From contig NZ_CP021646.1 of NCBI RefSeq assembly GCF_002208135.1, forward strand, positions 2,172,001 through 2,236,000: a stretch of DNA of 64,000 nucleotides, read 5' to 3'. A model generated the notes under the pieces. That model did not search any database. It had not been told where the DNA came from and worked only from the letters and a program-made list of their open reading frames with translations. Of the stretch, positions 38,699-50,865 are shown piece by piece. Numbering within the stretch: position 1 is the first letter of the stretch; each line of letters starts with the position of its first letter. A program made the translations under genes and the position numbers. The DNA is from Pseudoalteromonas piscicida (GTDB lineage Bacteria; Pseudomonadota; Gammaproteobacteria; Enterobacterales; Alteromonadaceae).

Positions 38699-39634
38699 TT
38701 ATTGCGGCAATTTTTTGAATTCTGACAAGATGGCTTCGATCTTTGAATCCGCAGGGCAAATCACACAAAAACGACTTTGATATTCCCCTTTGGAGAAATA
38801 CGGCACACTAAGCACCACGACACGATGTAAACCTAGCATGCTTAACTCTTCACCAAGTAACACTGATACGCCGTCTTTAAACGCCAAGTGGTCTTCGACC
38901 TGATCCAAAAAGCCGACGCCAAGATTAATCTCTCTATCCAACTCTAAGCGGTTATATAAATAGCGCTCGCCAACGACGATCGCATTATCTGAGCCTAATT
39001 GCTGACTTAACTGTTTAGTCCACTGAGCCAAAATATGATGACAACTCGGCGGCGCACTGTGTGCCATAGCGCGCATTCGGTGCAAGCCTTCAACTAACGT
39101 TTGTTGACTGAATACGGTATTCATCCAAGCCGCGAACTGGTAACGCAACGCGTCGGAATCGTCAACGGGTTTATCAATACAAATATTGTGTGATTGCCCC
39201 GCTCTATCTAACAGTAAGACCAGCCAATTTTTACGGTCAAAATCGAGCACTTCTACACGGAACATTTGTTTGCTGCTAACTTGTGGTAATCCCACGCAGC
39301 AACACACCTGGAAATTTTGGCTCAATAAATGTGCAAAAGAGACTATTGCGGATTGATCTGGTTGCCAATGAACGGCAACATCAGCCAGAGGAAAAAACTC
39401 CTGTAGCCAGAATTTTACACCTTGGTCGGTGGGCACGCGGCCAGCTGACGTGTGCGGCGAATACAATAAGCCTTGATTTTCAAGTCTTGCCATTGCATTG
39501 CGTACGGTTGCAGAACAAATAGCAAGGCCGTCCTGCTTTGCAATTTTGCTGGATGCAACAGGCTGCCCTTCACCATTACAATAATGGCGCATGACCGCAC
39601 ACAGAATTTGTTCATCTCTGGGATTTAGTTTCAT
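38699..39634 (-). CDS. hrcA: HrcA heat-inducible transcription repressor
   Basis: 311 residues from the ATG at 39634 (MKLNPRDEQILCAVMRHY). The N-terminal winged helix shows QPVASSKIAKQDGLAICSATVRNAMARLENQGLLYSPHTSAGRVPTDQG-type text (about 18-66), the HrcA hallmark with SAGRVPT. The rest is the HrcA GAF-like dimerisation region. HrcA normally binds CIRCE (TTAGCACTC-N9-GAGTGCTAA), but I see no CIRCE in this window. A TTG start at 39670 would lie inside the -35 box. Few gammaproteobacteria use HrcA beside sigma-32. It is transcribed divergently from nadK. Confidence 0.88.
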   Translation of the reverse strand: MKLNPRDEQILCAVMRHYCNGEGQPVASSKIAKQDGLAICSATVRNAMARLENQGLLYSPHTSAGRVPTDQGVKFWLQEFFPLADVAVHWQPDQSAIVSFAHLLSQNFQVCCCVGLPQVSSKQMFRVEVLDFDRKNWLVLLLDRAGQSHNICIDKPVDDSDALRYQFAAWMNTVFSQQTLVEGLHRMRAMAHSAPPSCHHILAQWTKQLSQQLGSDNAIVVGERYLYNRLELDREINLGVGFLDQVEDHLAFKDGVSVLLGEELSMLGLHRVVVLSVPYFSKGEYQSRFCVICPADSKIEAILSEFKKLPQ

Positions 39635-39642
39635 AATTATTT

Positions 39643-39670
39643 TAATATGGGTGTCAATTGCCAGTTTCAA
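39643..39670 (-). promoter_or_regulatory. Possible sigma-32 promoter of hrcA
   Basis: Minus strand: TTGAAA (39670-39665), 12-13 nt, ACCCATATT (39652-39644). It matches the sigma-32 form except A for the first C. The expected start is only a few bases before the ATG at 39634, so the transcript would be nearly leaderless; this weakens the call. Confidence 0.5.
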
Positions 39671-39724
39671 GCACTACGCTTTTAATATAATCTTGCAACA
39701 AAGATACCAAGGACAAATGACTGA

Positions 39725-40609
39725 ATGACGACCACGTTTAACACCATCGGCTTAATTGGCAAACCCAACCACGAAGGCGCGGGGACGACCTTACAACGAC
39801 TCTACACATTTTTGCAAGCATTAGGATATGAAGTACTCGTAGAAGATCGCGTTGCGGAGCAAATAAAGTCGTTAGACGAAGACGCTGTAGTCGAGTTAGT
39901 TGAACTAGGTAAACGCTGCGATCTTGCTATTGTTGTTGGGGGTGACGGCAACATGCTTGGCGCAGCAAGAGTGCTGGCTCGTTTTGATGTCGCCGTGATT
40001 GGTGTAAACCGCGGTAACTTAGGCTTTTTGACAGATTTGAACCCCGAAGGCTTTGAAGCACAACTAGAAGCGGTGTTGAGCGGCCAATTTATTGAAGAGT
40101 CGAGATTTCTGTTAGAGGTAGCAGTATACCGACATCACCAACTTAAAAGCGCAAATTTAGCGATGAACGAGGCCGTATTACACGCTGATAAGGTCGCTCA
40201 TATGATTGAATTTGAGGCCTTTATCGACGACGACTTTGTATTTTCACAGCGCTCGGACGGTTTAATCGTCTCCACACCAACGGGGTCAACCGCTTACTCG
40301 CTTTCTGGTGGTGGACCTATTCTAACCCCTGAACTCGATGCTATTTCACTGGTCCCTATGTTTCCGCATACCTTATCCAGCAGGCCTTTAGTGGTGGATG
40401 CAGAGAAAGAAGTCAAACTTAAGCTAAGTCTAGAAAACACCGACAGCTTACAAGTGAGTTGTGACAGTCACGTGGTATTAGCGGTGCTCCCTGGTGATGA
40501 AGTGATCATCAAAAAAGCGGAGAAAAGACTAAGACTGATCCATCCGAAATGCTACTCCTACTACAATGTTCTTAGACAGAAATTAAATTGGGGTAGTAGG
40601 CTTTACTAA
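39725..40609 (+). CDS. nadK: NAD kinase
   Basis: 294-residue enzyme that phosphorylates NAD to NADP. It shows the [11 protein letters not shown] motif (GGDG at 72-75), [13 protein letters not shown], and the NAD-binding block [23 protein letters not shown] with [14 protein letters not shown] later. Length and order match the gammaproteobacterial enzyme. The grpE / nadK / recN neighbourhood is conserved in this class, here with hrcA and one extra membrane protein inserted. Confidence 0.95.
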   Translation: MTTTFNTIGLIGKPNHEGAGTTLQRLYTFLQALGYEVLVEDRVAEQIKSLDEDAVVELVELGKRCDLAIVVGGDGNMLGAARVLARFDVAVIGVNRGNLGFLTDLNPEGFEAQLEAVLSGQFIEESRFLLEVAVYRHHQLKSANLAMNEAVLHADKVAHMIEFEAFIDDDFVFSQRSDGLIVSTPTGSTAYSLSGGGPILTPELDAISLVPMFPHTLSSRPLVVDAEKEVKLKLSLENTDSLQVSCDSHVVLAVLPGDEVIIKKAEKRLRLIHPKCYSYYNVLRQKLNWGSRLY

Positions 40610-40671
40610 GTACGCAAAGTTACGCAAAATAGCTTTGGTTAAATTTTCTAATTTAGGTAAATAACAATAAA

Positions 40672-41253
40672 ATGGCTTACGTTGTATTTTTCACATTAGC
40701 GCTGCTTATCACTATTCTTTCGGTATATTTAGTGATTGAAAATAATAGAAGAAAAGCCCGTGAAGCGGAAAAAAAAGCCTTTAACGATCGTTTAAAAGTG
40801 ATTAGTAGCAACTTTAAGCTTAAAGTTGCTGAATTCGTTGAAGCGAAGATTTTAAGGCCAAAATACGCACCGCAGCTCAATGCAATTGTTGGCAACTTTT
40901 TTGTTGTTCAAGCGCACTCGGAAGAGAACTTGGCGCAACTGGAAAAAGTGTCTGAGTTATTTATCTATTCAGTGACAAACGAGCTCAATAAGTGTCGTTC
41001 AAACGGCAATTTGGATTTGCTTGCTGAACAATTGCAATATTTTGTTGCCGAATTACCTACGGCAGGCATTGCCTATAATCGTGATTTCTATCGCGAGATG
41101 CTTCCCGCCCTCATTGCACGCATTCAAACACCTGATACGCCAGCACTACAGCAAGATGAAGATGAACTAGGCTCGCAAGAACTAAGCAATTCAGAACCAT
41201 CCAGCCAACAAATGCAAGCAGCAGACTCAGTAAAAGAGCATGCCATCGGTTAA
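40672..41253 (+). CDS. Hypothetical single-pass membrane protein between nadK and recN
   Basis: 193 residues: one N-terminal helix (VVFFTLALLITILSVYLVIE), a basic stretch (NNRRKAREAEKKAFNDR), a helical cytoplasmic domain (about 35-150) and a low-complexity Gln/Ser/Glu tail (LQQDEDELGSQELSNSEPSS). The start is ATG 40672. Family not recognised. It is followed by the recN LexA boxes, so it is probably transcribed separately from recN. Confidence 0.7.
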   Translation: MAYVVFFTLALLITILSVYLVIENNRRKAREAEKKAFNDRLKVISSNFKLKVAEFVEAKILRPKYAPQLNAIVGNFFVVQAHSEENLAQLEKVSELFIYSVTNELNKCRSNGNLDLLAEQLQYFVAELPTAGIAYNRDFYREMLPALIARIQTPDTPALQQDEDELGSQELSNSEPSSQQMQAADSVKEHAIG

Positions 41254-41308
41254 TCTTGGTATTATTTTTAGCGGAATTTTTTAATTTGAGTTGCTAAACA
41301 ATAAAATA

Positions 41309-41347
41309 CTGTATAAATTAACAGTAATTCTCTGTTAGGGTGTACAG
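41309..41347 (+). promoter_or_regulatory. Two LexA (SOS) boxes before recN
   Basis: CTGTATAAATTAACAG (41309-41324) lies in a wider dyad TACTGT..ACAGTA. CTGTTAGGGTGTACAG (41332-41347) ends two bases before the recN ATG. Both fit CTG-N10-CAG. Two boxes 23 bp apart match the strong SOS control known for recN in E. coli. Confidence 0.9.
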
Positions 41348-41348
41348 T

Positions 41349-43025
41349 ATGCTTTTAGCTTTAAATGTTCAAAATTTTGCTATTGTTAGTGCGCTAAATA
41401 TTGACTGGCATTGTGGCATGACCGCAATTACAGGTGAAACGGGCGCAGGTAAATCTATTGCAATCGACGCGCTATCTTTATGTCTTGGTGAGCGCGCTGA
41501 TCCTTCTGCTATTCGTCCAGGTACCGACAAAGCGGATATCTCTGCTCAGTTTGATGTTTCCAACCTCCCCGCTGCCAAACGCTTTCTAACGGAGCATATG
41601 CTAGATAACGAAGAGAATGAATGTATTCTTCGTCGTGTTATTAGTAAAAGTGGGCGTAGTAAAAGCTACATCAATGGCTCCCCAGTTACTGCTGGCCAGC
41701 AAAAGGAGTTAGGCCAACATCTTATTGCGATCCATGGGCAGCATGCCCATCAGCTACTGCTAAAGCCAGAGTATCAACTGCACTTGCTGGATGCCTATGC
41801 CAACCATACGACTTTGTTACAAGCAGTTAAGGGGCAGTATAATCACTACCATAAGCTGCAAAAAGAATATGCCGAGCTACAAAAGTCACAGCAGGCGCAA
41901 GCCGCAAAAAAACAACTACTTGAGTACCAAGTAGCAGAGCTTGACGAGTTTGCCCTACAAGAAGGTGAATATGAAGATATCGAGACCGAACATTCGCGCC
42001 TAAGTCATAGCCAAACCATTTTAGAACAATGCCACCGTGAGCTATCTCGCCTTTATGAAAATGACGATCAGACTGTGCTATCGCAGCTACACCAAAGTGC
42101 ACAAGTATTCTCTGAACTTACCAGTTTTGACAAAACGCTTGAGAATATTGCGCAAGTGCTTGAAGAAGCCGCAGTACAAGTGGAAGAAGCAAGTAGAGAG
42201 ATCCGCAGCTATTCCGATTCAGTCGAACAAGATCCAATGCGGTTACAAGAGCTAGAAGATAGACTCTCTCAGGCACTAGATTTAGCTAGAAAACATCAAG
42301 TCCAGCCTGAATTACTATTTCAGCACCATCAAACGCTACAACACGAACTTGAGTCGATTAGCTCTGATTCTGCACGACTGGATGCGCTAGAAGAAGAAAT
42401 TGCCGAAGCCATCAACGCGTATAACCAAGCTGCGCTTGGATTAAGTCAAAGCCGCCAGCAAGCCAGTGCATCTCTTAACGAGCGTATTTCCGCGAGTATG
42501 AAAGAGCTTGCGATGGGCGATGGTCAATTTGAGATCCAGTTAACGCCTAATCTTGGCGGTAAACCGAGCCCGCTTGGATATGACCACATTGAATTTTATG
42601 TCTCTACAAACCCAGGCCAACCTTTACAGCCTATGGGCAAGGTTGCCTCAGGCGGTGAGCTATCTCGAATAAGCTTAGCCATTCAAGTTATTATCGCAAC
42701 ACGCGTCACGACACCCACTTTGATTTTCGATGAAGTTGATGTCGGGATCTCAGGTCCAACGGCAGCAACCGTCGGTAAATTACTACGCCAGCTTGGCCAG
42801 TCTACGCAAGTTATTTGTGTTACCCATTTACCGCAAGTGGCATGCAGTGGTCACAACCAATTCTTTGTCGCAAAACGGGTAGAACATGGCGAAACCTTTA
42901 CCAAAATGACCCCTATGGCAGAAAGTCAACGCATTGATGAAATAGCAAGGTTAATTGGCGGTGATAAAATAAGTGATACGACAAGAGCAAGTGCGAAGGA
43001 ATTATTACAAGTACAAAGTGCGTAG
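41349..43025 (+). CDS. recN: DNA repair protein RecN
   Basis: 558-residue SMC-like ATPase of double-strand-break repair. Walker A GETGAGKS (29-36); long coiled coil from about 150 to 370 (QKEYAELQKSQQAQAAKKQ and neighbours); signature KVASGGELSRISLAIQ; Walker B PTLIFDEVDVGISG. I take ATG 41349 (MLLALNVQNFAIVS); a GTG at 41340 would place the start inside the second LexA box. The only ribosome signal, AGGG at 41337-41340, lies in that box, so LexA also covers the translation start region. Confidence 0.95.
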   Translation: MLLALNVQNFAIVSALNIDWHCGMTAITGETGAGKSIAIDALSLCLGERADPSAIRPGTDKADISAQFDVSNLPAAKRFLTEHMLDNEENECILRRVISKSGRSKSYINGSPVTAGQQKELGQHLIAIHGQHAHQLLLKPEYQLHLLDAYANHTTLLQAVKGQYNHYHKLQKEYAELQKSQQAQAAKKQLLEYQVAELDEFALQEGEYEDIETEHSRLSHSQTILEQCHRELSRLYENDDQTVLSQLHQSAQVFSELTSFDKTLENIAQVLEEAAVQVEEASREIRSYSDSVEQDPMRLQELEDRLSQALDLARKHQVQPELLFQHHQTLQHELESISSDSARLDALEEEIAEAINAYNQAALGLSQSRQQASASLNERISASMKELAMGDGQFEIQLTPNLGGKPSPLGYDHIEFYVSTNPGQPLQPMGKVASGGELSRISLAIQVIIATRVTTPTLIFDEVDVGISGPTAATVGKLLRQLGQSTQVICVTHLPQVACSGHNQFFVAKRVEHGETFTKMTPMAESQRIDEIARLIGGDKISDTTRASAKELLQVQSA

Positions 43026-43116
43026 CTGTTATTAGGCTGATAACTTACCCAATTTATTGTTAATCGGCCTTATTTACAGTTTGGGGATAAAATATATTTT
43101 TAGCGCGTTGTTTGAG

Positions 43117-43512
43117 CTATCGCTCTACATTAAACCGGATTGCCGCACGGATCAATTTACAAAAGTGCGCTTCATTGATGGTGTCCTGCTGTTTTATATC
43201 AATCGCCCGTCGAGTGTTACCAGCAAATCCAGTATTGAATAACTGGTGCTCATCTTCAAACTTTGCGCCGTATGCAAAGGTAAGTTTGACTTTATCTTTG
43301 TATACTTCGCCCGTGCAGATCATGCCTGCTTTTGACCATACGGGCACTCCTGTTGGGTTGCTTGGCTTACGCCATTTGATATCTTCCTCTACATCTTTAT
43401 CAACACTTAGGATCAGACTTCTGATCTGCTGCAATACCACTGCACGCCAATCGTTTACACTCGCTATCTTTGCAGTGACCGCATCAGCGCCTGAGTTTAT
43501 TGTTTCATTCAT
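43117..43512 (-). CDS. DUF1801 family protein
   Basis: 131-residue small cytoplasmic protein of the DUF1801 (YdhG-like) fold. Typical blocks: WRAVVLQQIRSLILSVDKDVEEDIKWRKPS, GMICTGEVYKDKVKLTFAYGA, FNTGFAGNTRRAIDIKQQDTI. Function of the family is unknown. It sits downstream of gltD, beyond a terminator. Confidence 0.87.
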   Translation of the reverse strand: MNETINSGADAVTAKIASVNDWRAVVLQQIRSLILSVDKDVEEDIKWRKPSNPTGVPVWSKAGMICTGEVYKDKVKLTFAYGAKFEDEHQLFNTGFAGNTRRAIDIKQQDTINEAHFCKLIRAAIRFNVER

Positions 43513-43586
43513 GATCTTTCCTTAATACTATTGATAAATACATCTAGAGTGAAATTAAGTTAGCGGCTAACTACGCAAAATTCAAA

Positions 43587-43623
43587 TAAAAAACCCCAGC
43601 TACAACGAGTGTAGTTGGGGTTT
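43587..43623 (-). terminator. Terminator of gltBD
   Basis: AAACCCCA-g-CTACA / TGTAG-t-TGGGGTTT hairpin; on the minus strand it runs into a T tract. Confidence 0.9.
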
Positions 43624-43639
43624 GTGAACGACAAAAGCG

Positions 43640-45064
<1,425 letters not shown>

Positions 45065-48000
45065 CTACTGCGCCTGAATTCTTAGCTCAGCGCTACTACG
45101 CGCTCGGTGGCCAAGTAAACTGTTTAAATCACTCGACTTTGGCTTTACCAATTTAAACATTGGTAAATACAACTCAAAGTTAGCTAAGATCTGCTCAGCA
45201 CGGGTTGAGCTCGTTAAATCTAGATGCTCTGCAATTAAACCGCGTAAATGTTCTTGGTGCGATGCAAGCGCTTTGAGGTCTACCAGCTCGACCAACTCAG
45301 GGTTGATCCGCTTATCAAAATCACTTTCTTCATCAAGTACATAGGCAAAGCCACCTGTCATGCCTGCACCAAAGTTAACACCAACTTGACCAAGCACACA
45401 TACCACGCCTCCCGTCATGTATTCGCAGCCATTATCACCAAGCCCTTCAACAACCGCTTGAACACCCGAGTTACGTACCGCAAAGCGCTCTCCGGCGCGA
45501 CCTGCTGCAAACAACTTGCCGCCAGTCGCACCATATAAACAGGTGTTGCCGATGATAGCCGCCTGATGAGAGGCAAAGCTAGAGCCGATAGGAGGACGAA
45601 CAACCAGCTTTCCACCAGCCATCCCTTTACCAACGTAGTCGTTAGCATCGCCGACTAAAGTCATTTCAAGTCCACCGGCGTTCCATACCCCAAACGATTG
45701 TCCAGCAGTACCATGTAACTCAAGTGCGATTGGATCTGCCGCCATACCTTGGTTACCATGTTTACTAGCGATATAACCAGACAACATTGCACCGATAGAG
45801 CGATCTGTATTGGAAATACGACTCACCAACGAGATACCCGTCATTTCGTCGATTGCTGTCTTCGCTTTCGCAAGCAAACTTTCATTCAACGCACCACTGT
45901 AATGTGATGGATTAATATGCGTGCAATACAGCGCTTCATTTGAGGGATTGTTCGGCTTCGCTAAAAGCGGGCTTAAGTCGAGCTTTTTCTGCTTCGCCGT
46001 ATTACCCTCAATGGCTTCAAGTAGATCCGTTCTGCCAATTAAATCGGTGAGTTTTGCAACTCCCAAAGACGCCATCAGTTCACGAGCCTCTTGCGCAATA
46101 AACTTAAAGTAGTTCATCGCCATTTCTGGCAACCCGTGATAATGCTTTTGACGCAGCGTATCATCTTGTGTCGCAACGCCTGTTGCGCAGTTATTAAGAT
46201 GACAGATCCGCAGGTATTTACAGCCAAGCGCAACCATAGGGCCAGTACCAAAACCAAAGCTCTCTGCACCCAAAATTGCAGCTTTAATGATATCTAATCC
46301 GGTCTTTAAGCCGCCATCCGTTTGTAACCTAATGCGGTGGCGTAGACCATTTTCAACCAGCGCCTGTTGCGTTTCTGCAAGGCCAAGCTCCCAAGGGCTA
46401 CCGGCATACTTTACCGATGTCAGAGGACTCGCCCCGGTACCGCCATCATAACCGGCAATGGTAATGAGATCGGCATACGCTTTAGCTACACCAGTCGCAA
46501 TTGTGCCGACACCGGGTTCTGAAACCAATTTGACCGAGATCATCGCTTCAGGGTTAACCTGTTTGAGGTCGAAAATAAGCTGAGCTAAGTCTTCAATCGA
46601 ATAAATATCGTGATGCGGCGGTGGCGAAATCAAAGTAACACCAGGAACCGAATAGCGTAGCTTCGCGATATAAGGGGTGACTTTTTCACCCGGAAGCTGG
46701 CCACCCTCGCCTGGTTTTGCCCCTTGAGCAACTTTGATTTGAATGACGTCAGCTGAACGTAAATAGTGTGGTGTCACACCGAATCGACCAGAAGCAACCT
46801 GCTTAATACGCGAATTCTTTTCGGTACCAAAACGTAGCTTATCCTCACCACCCTCACCAGAATTAGAACAACCGCCGAGGCGATTCATCGCAATCGCTAA
46901 CGCTTCATGAGCTTCTGGTGATAATGCACCGATACTCATCGCAGCCGAGTCAAAACGTTTGTATAGCTCAGTCGCAGGCTCAACATCGTTGATATCGATT
47001 GCTTGCTGCGCCGTATTCAGCTTAAGCATGTCTCGCAGATTCGTAATTGGCCGGTTATTTACCAGCTCCGCGTATTTAACGTAGTCTTGATAATTACCCG
47101 AGCGCACTGCGGTCTGCAAAGTTTGCACGACATCTGGGTTATACGCATGGTATTCCCCACCATGCACATACTTTAATAATCCACCGTGTGATAGTAGCTT
47201 ACGCTTGCTAAATGCCAATTTGTTGAGCTGCTGTTGCTCCAATGCAAAGTCGTCAAAACACGCACCTTTAATACGGTTTGCAACCCCTTTGAAGCATAAT
47301 TCAACCACCTCATCGGATAAACCGACGGCTTCAAACAACATCGAACAACGATAAGAAGCAATGGTGCTGATCCCCATCTTCGACATAATTTTATATAAGC
47401 CTTTATTGATCGCACCGCGATAAGACAAAGTCACCTCGCGATAAGACTTTCTAATGATCTTCTTATCACACATTGCAACGAGGGTTTCGTATGCTAAATA
47501 GGGATAAACCGCCGTTGCACCAAAACCAAGCAGAACGGCAAACTGGTGTGGATCTCTCACACTACCTGTTTCAACTAAAATATTGGTATCGCAACGCAGA
47601 TTGCCATCCACTAGTCGCCTTTGTACTGCCCCCACGGCCATCGCCGCAGGGATAACTTGCTTGCCTGCTGCTATTTCTCGGTCGCTTAGCACTAACATCA
47701 CGCATCCGGAACCTGCTTTTGCAACGGCTTCATCACAAATGCGCTTGATTGCATCTTGCAGTGACTCTTCAGCTCCGTAGATCAATGAAATTTTACACGC
47801 ACAGTAATGGTCGTCATCGGCAGTTAATAGCTGCTGCATGTCAGAGTAAGTCAGTACCGGCGAGGCAAACTGAAGACGTTTAGCATGGCCTGTGGTTTCG
47901 TTAAAAACGTTCTGCTCGCGGCCAATACAAGTCGCGAGTGACATCACGTGGTTTTCACGTAATGGGTCGATTGGCGGATTCGTGACCTGAGCAAACTTCT

Positions 48001-49522
48001 GGCGGAAGTAGTCAAATATCGAACGGTGTCCTTCAGATAGCACGGCGAACGGCGTATCGTCACCCATTGAGCCAGTTGCTTCTTGGCCATTTTCGCCCAT
48101 CACGCGGATCACTTGGTCAAGTTCTTCGTTGGTATAACCAAACTGCTTCTGATAGGTCAGCAAGGTTTCATCGTCAAGGTCGCGCTTGCCAGCCGCTTTC
48201 TCATCTAGTGCTTCAAATGGCGTTAACCGTTTAACGTTTTGCTCAAGCCATGTTTTGTATGGGTGTCTCGATTTCAAATCTTGATCGATTTCATCAGACT
48301 GCCAAATCTTACCATGTAAGGTATCGACCACCAGCAATTCACCTGGGCCCACGCGACCTTTTTCGATGACTTCATCTGGCGCGTAATCCCAAATGCCCAC
48401 TTCTGAGGCAAGCGTGATAAAACCGTCTTGGGTGATCACATAGCGGGCAGGACGAAGGCCGTTACGGTCCAAGTTACAGGCAGCAAAGCGCCCATCAGAC
48501 ATCACGATACCTGCAGGACCATCCCACGGTTCCATATGCATGGAGTTGAAGTCATAGAATGCTCGTAAGTCGTCATCCATGGCACGATTTTTTTGCCATG
48601 CGGGTGGCACTAACAACCGCATAGCGCGGAATAAGTCCATACCACCGGCTAAAAATAGCTCCAGCATGTTATCTAAACTAGACGAGTCAGAACCCGTTTC
48701 ATTGACAAACGGTGCCGCATTTTGCAAATCTGGTAATAACGGTGATGCGAACTTATAGGCACGTGCCCTCGCCCACTGACGGTTACCTTCAATGGTGTTG
48801 ATCTCACCATTGTGAGCTAAATAACGGAATGGCTGCGCCAACGGCCATCGAGGCTGTGTATTGGTTGAAAAGCGCTGATGGAATACACAAATCGCACTGG
48901 TCATACGCATATCAGCAAGATCAGTATAAAAATTCGGTAGATCCGCCGGCATCATTAAGCCTTTGTAGATAGTTACTAAGCCCGACAAACTACAAATATA
49001 AAACTGCTCATCTTGCTCTAAACGTTTCTCGATACGTCGCCTTGCTATATATAGACGACGCTCTAAATCTTTAGGACGCCACCCTTCTGGGGCACCGACA
49101 AAAACCTGTTTAAACTGCGGTAATTGCGCTTTGGCGATGGGACCAAGCATAGATGGATCGGTGGGTACTTCACGCCAACCAATGAGCGTCAGTGTTTCTT
49201 TTTCTAATTCTTCACTGATCACTTTTTCAGCCGTAGCTGCAAGCTCATGATCCTGATTTAAAAATATCATACCTACCGCATAGTTTTTGCCCACATGCCA
49301 ATCGTTTTCAGCTGCAACGGCACGGAAAAAACTATCCGGTTTTTGTAATAACAGTCCGCAACCATCGCCGGTTTTGCCATCTGCAGAAATGCCACCTCGG
49401 TGCTGCATGCGGTCCAAACCTGTGATTGCTGTACGGATCAATTTGTGACTTGGCTGACCGCTCACATGCGCAATCAAGCCAAATCCACAGTTATCTTTTT
49501 CTAATTTTGAGTCGTATAACAT
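45065..49522 (-). CDS. gltB: Glutamate synthase [NADPH] large subunit
   Basis: 1485-residue enzyme that makes two glutamates from glutamine and 2-oxoglutarate. The class II amidotransferase nucleophile is Cys12 (EKDNCGFG), exposed after removal of the short propeptide, followed by MQHRGG and HNGEINTI. Central domain, then the FMN domain with GEGGQLPG and [13 protein letters not shown], and the [3Fe-4S] site [12 protein letters not shown] (C-x5-C-x4-C). The C-terminal GXGXG beta-helix ([33 protein letters not shown]) is complete. Same length and order as E. coli GltB. Confidence 0.97.
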   Translation of the reverse strand: MLYDSKLEKDNCGFGLIAHVSGQPSHKLIRTAITGLDRMQHRGGISADGKTGDGCGLLLQKPDSFFRAVAAENDWHVGKNYAVGMIFLNQDHELAATAEKVISEELEKETLTLIGWREVPTDPSMLGPIAKAQLPQFKQVFVGAPEGWRPKDLERRLYIARRRIEKRLEQDEQFYICSLSGLVTIYKGLMMPADLPNFYTDLADMRMTSAICVFHQRFSTNTQPRWPLAQPFRYLAHNGEINTIEGNRQWARARAYKFASPLLPDLQNAAPFVNETGSDSSSLDNMLELFLAGGMDLFRAMRLLVPPAWQKNRAMDDDLRAFYDFNSMHMEPWDGPAGIVMSDGRFAACNLDRNGLRPARYVITQDGFITLASEVGIWDYAPDEVIEKGRVGPGELLVVDTLHGKIWQSDEIDQDLKSRHPYKTWLEQNVKRLTPFEALDEKAAGKRDLDDETLLTYQKQFGYTNEELDQVIRVMGENGQEATGSMGDDTPFAVLSEGHRSIFDYFRQKFAQVTNPPIDPLRENHVMSLATCIGREQNVFNETTGHAKRLQFASPVLTYSDMQQLLTADDDHYCACKISLIYGAEESLQDAIKRICDEAVAKAGSGCVMLVLSDREIAAGKQVIPAAMAVGAVQRRLVDGNLRCDTNILVETGSVRDPHQFAVLLGFGATAVYPYLAYETLVAMCDKKIIRKSYREVTLSYRGAINKGLYKIMSKMGISTIASYRCSMLFEAVGLSDEVVELCFKGVANRIKGACFDDFALEQQQLNKLAFSKRKLLSHGGLLKYVHGGEYHAYNPDVVQTLQTAVRSGNYQDYVKYAELVNNRPITNLRDMLKLNTAQQAIDINDVEPATELYKRFDSAAMSIGALSPEAHEALAIAMNRLGGCSNSGEGGEDKLRFGTEKNSRIKQVASGRFGVTPHYLRSADVIQIKVAQGAKPGEGGQLPGEKVTPYIAKLRYSVPGVTLISPPPHHDIYSIEDLAQLIFDLKQVNPEAMISVKLVSEPGVGTIATGVAKAYADLITIAGYDGGTGASPLTSVKYAGSPWELGLAETQQALVENGLRHRIRLQTDGGLKTGLDIIKAAILGAESFGFGTGPMVALGCKYLRICHLNNCATGVATQDDTLRQKHYHGLPEMAMNYFKFIAQEARELMASLGVAKLTDLIGRTDLLEAIEGNTAKQKKLDLSPLLAKPNNPSNEALYCTHINPSHYSGALNESLLAKAKTAIDEMTGISLVSRISNTDRSIGAMLSGYIASKHGNQGMAADPIALELHGTAGQSFGVWNAGGLEMTLVGDANDYVGKGMAGGKLVVRPPIGSSFASHQAAIIGNTCLYGATGGKLFAAGRAGERFAVRNSGVQAVVEGLGDNGCEYMTGGVVCVLGQVGVNFGAGMTGGFAYVLDEESDFDKRINPELVELVDLKALASHQEHLRGLIAEHLDLTSSTRAEQILANFELYLPMFKLVKPKSSDLNSLLGHRARSSAELRIQAQ

Positions 49523-50134
49523 AGACTCCTCCCCTTGCTACAACGGCCAGCCCATGACGGTACGACGAAATGCTGGCAGATATTCAAAATTAGCCTTGAT
49601 TGAAAGTAGAGTCAACACAAATATGAATACATATTCACAAACTTGAATATTTCTCATTGGTAAGACAAGTTAGCCAAAACTGTAATAATTTTGCCACTTT
49701 GAAAATAGTGAATATAAATTTGTAAAATGACACCGGTATCACTCCGGTAAAAATGCAATGACGTACAATTAATGACAAACGTTTACGTAAACGTAAACTA
49801 ACGCAAAAGTGAATATTTATTCACTTTTTGCATTTAACAAAACTCAATATTGAAGCCCTTTCCATTAAACTGTTTATATAGGTATGCAGAACAGAGCGTG
49901 TTTTTAGCTTGACGCTAACGTCAACTTGATTTGATAAAGAAAAGTGAGTTTCTACGGTTTAGATAAATGCGAATAGCGTTAAGAAAAGTAAAGGTATGTT
50001 AAATCAATGAGCCTGCTGGTGTTTAGCCAGACAACAGACAGCAAGATTTACAGAAAAAGTAGGTTGGAAAATATTTGAAAAGCTTTTAGAAAATAAAGCA
50101 TGGCAGAGTAGGTACTCTGCCATCAGCGCGTAAC
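49523..50134 (-). promoter_or_regulatory. gltB upstream regulatory region with ARG boxes and a 16-bp palindrome
   Basis: 612 bp, AT-rich, no gene. ARG-type boxes (TGAAT-WWWW-ATTCA): 49624-49637 (TGAATACATATTCA, one off-consensus base), a half-like partner TGAATATTT at 49644 about 20 bp away, a degenerate site at 49709, and a perfect box TGAATATTTATTCA at 49810-49823. A separate perfect palindrome ACGTTTACGTAAACGT lies at 49779-49794, of LacI-family operator type. Clustered ARG boxes fit ArgR control of gltBD, which is known in E. coli. Confidence 0.72.
50100..50123 (-). terminator. Terminator-like hairpin after grxD
   Basis: Perfect 11-bp arms ATGGCAGAGTA / TACTCTGCCAT with GG loop; the minus-strand tail is only weakly T-rich. 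Confidence 0.65.
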
Positions 50135-50479
50135 TTATTCCGCTGCCGCTTCGTCTTTCTTATATTTAGCTGCAGTTTCAGCAATAAGAGGTTGAAGCTC
50201 ACCCTTTTGGAACATTTCAATGATGATGTCACAACCACCGATTAACTCACCTTCTACCCAAAGCTGCGGGAAAGTTGGCCAGTTCGCATAATGCGGTAGT
50301 TCAGCACGAATGTCTGGATTTAATAAAATGTCAACATAAGCAAACTGTTCACCACACGCCATCAATGCCTGAGACGCCTGCGAAGAGAAACCACAATTAG
50401 GTAGTTTTGGCGACCCTTTCATGTATAGAATGATTGGGTTTTCTTCGATCTGCTGTTTAATCTTGTCAATAGTTTCCAT
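50135..50479 (-). CDS. grxD: Monothiol glutaredoxin, Grx4 type
   Basis: 114 residues with the monothiol CGFS site (LPNCGFSSQ, Cys29), the GSH-binding WPTFPQLWVEGELIGGCDI block and a charged C-terminus. Grx4 binds a [2Fe-2S] cluster with glutathione and delivers Fe-S clusters to proteins. A conserved place beside sodB is seen in many gammaproteobacteria. It is divergent from sodB. Confidence 0.95.
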   Translation of the reverse strand: METIDKIKQQIEENPIILYMKGSPKLPNCGFSSQASQALMACGEQFAYVDILLNPDIRAELPHYANWPTFPQLWVEGELIGGCDIIIEMFQKGELQPLIAETAAKYKKDEAAAE

Positions 50480-50865
50480 TAGTTACCTCAAAATGACGTT
50501 TCGTCCAATGCCTATCAATATTTAGTTTAACATCGGCGTTTTAGCTTGCTACTCACTTTAACAACACCCATTGCATTCATGATACCTAGCTTCTAGCAAC
50601 GATAGAATCTTGGGAGACATGGCTAAAATAAGCATGACCGCCAGTCATGATATTCTACATTTTGACTGCTATTCGGCATATGTTCACAAAGAATGTGTAT
50701 TATAAGTCATTAAGTCGCTGGCACACATTGCTGTTTGCCAAAACTTGAGTAAAATAGTCGGGAATTATAGTATCACTATATAGGCCAATGGTATAGAAAA
50801 GCGGGCTGATGTTAGCTACCTTTCGTATGCGCTATTGGCAAATCAACCAAAAAATGGAGATTAAT
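50480..50865. other. Divergent promoter region between grxD and sodB
   Basis: 386 bp, no gene. It must hold both promoters. A weak sigma-70-like pair (TTGAGT 50745-50750, TATAGT 50766-50771, 15-bp spacer) faces sodB. No clear Fur or IscR box was found by eye. Confidence 0.4.

Noticed and set aside
43057..43525. Two plus-strand open frames after recN
   Set aside because: They are antisense to the DUF1801 gene, whose family match is clear.
47173..47780. Small open frames within gltB
   Set aside because: Shadows of gltB, which is continuous and conserved through the region.
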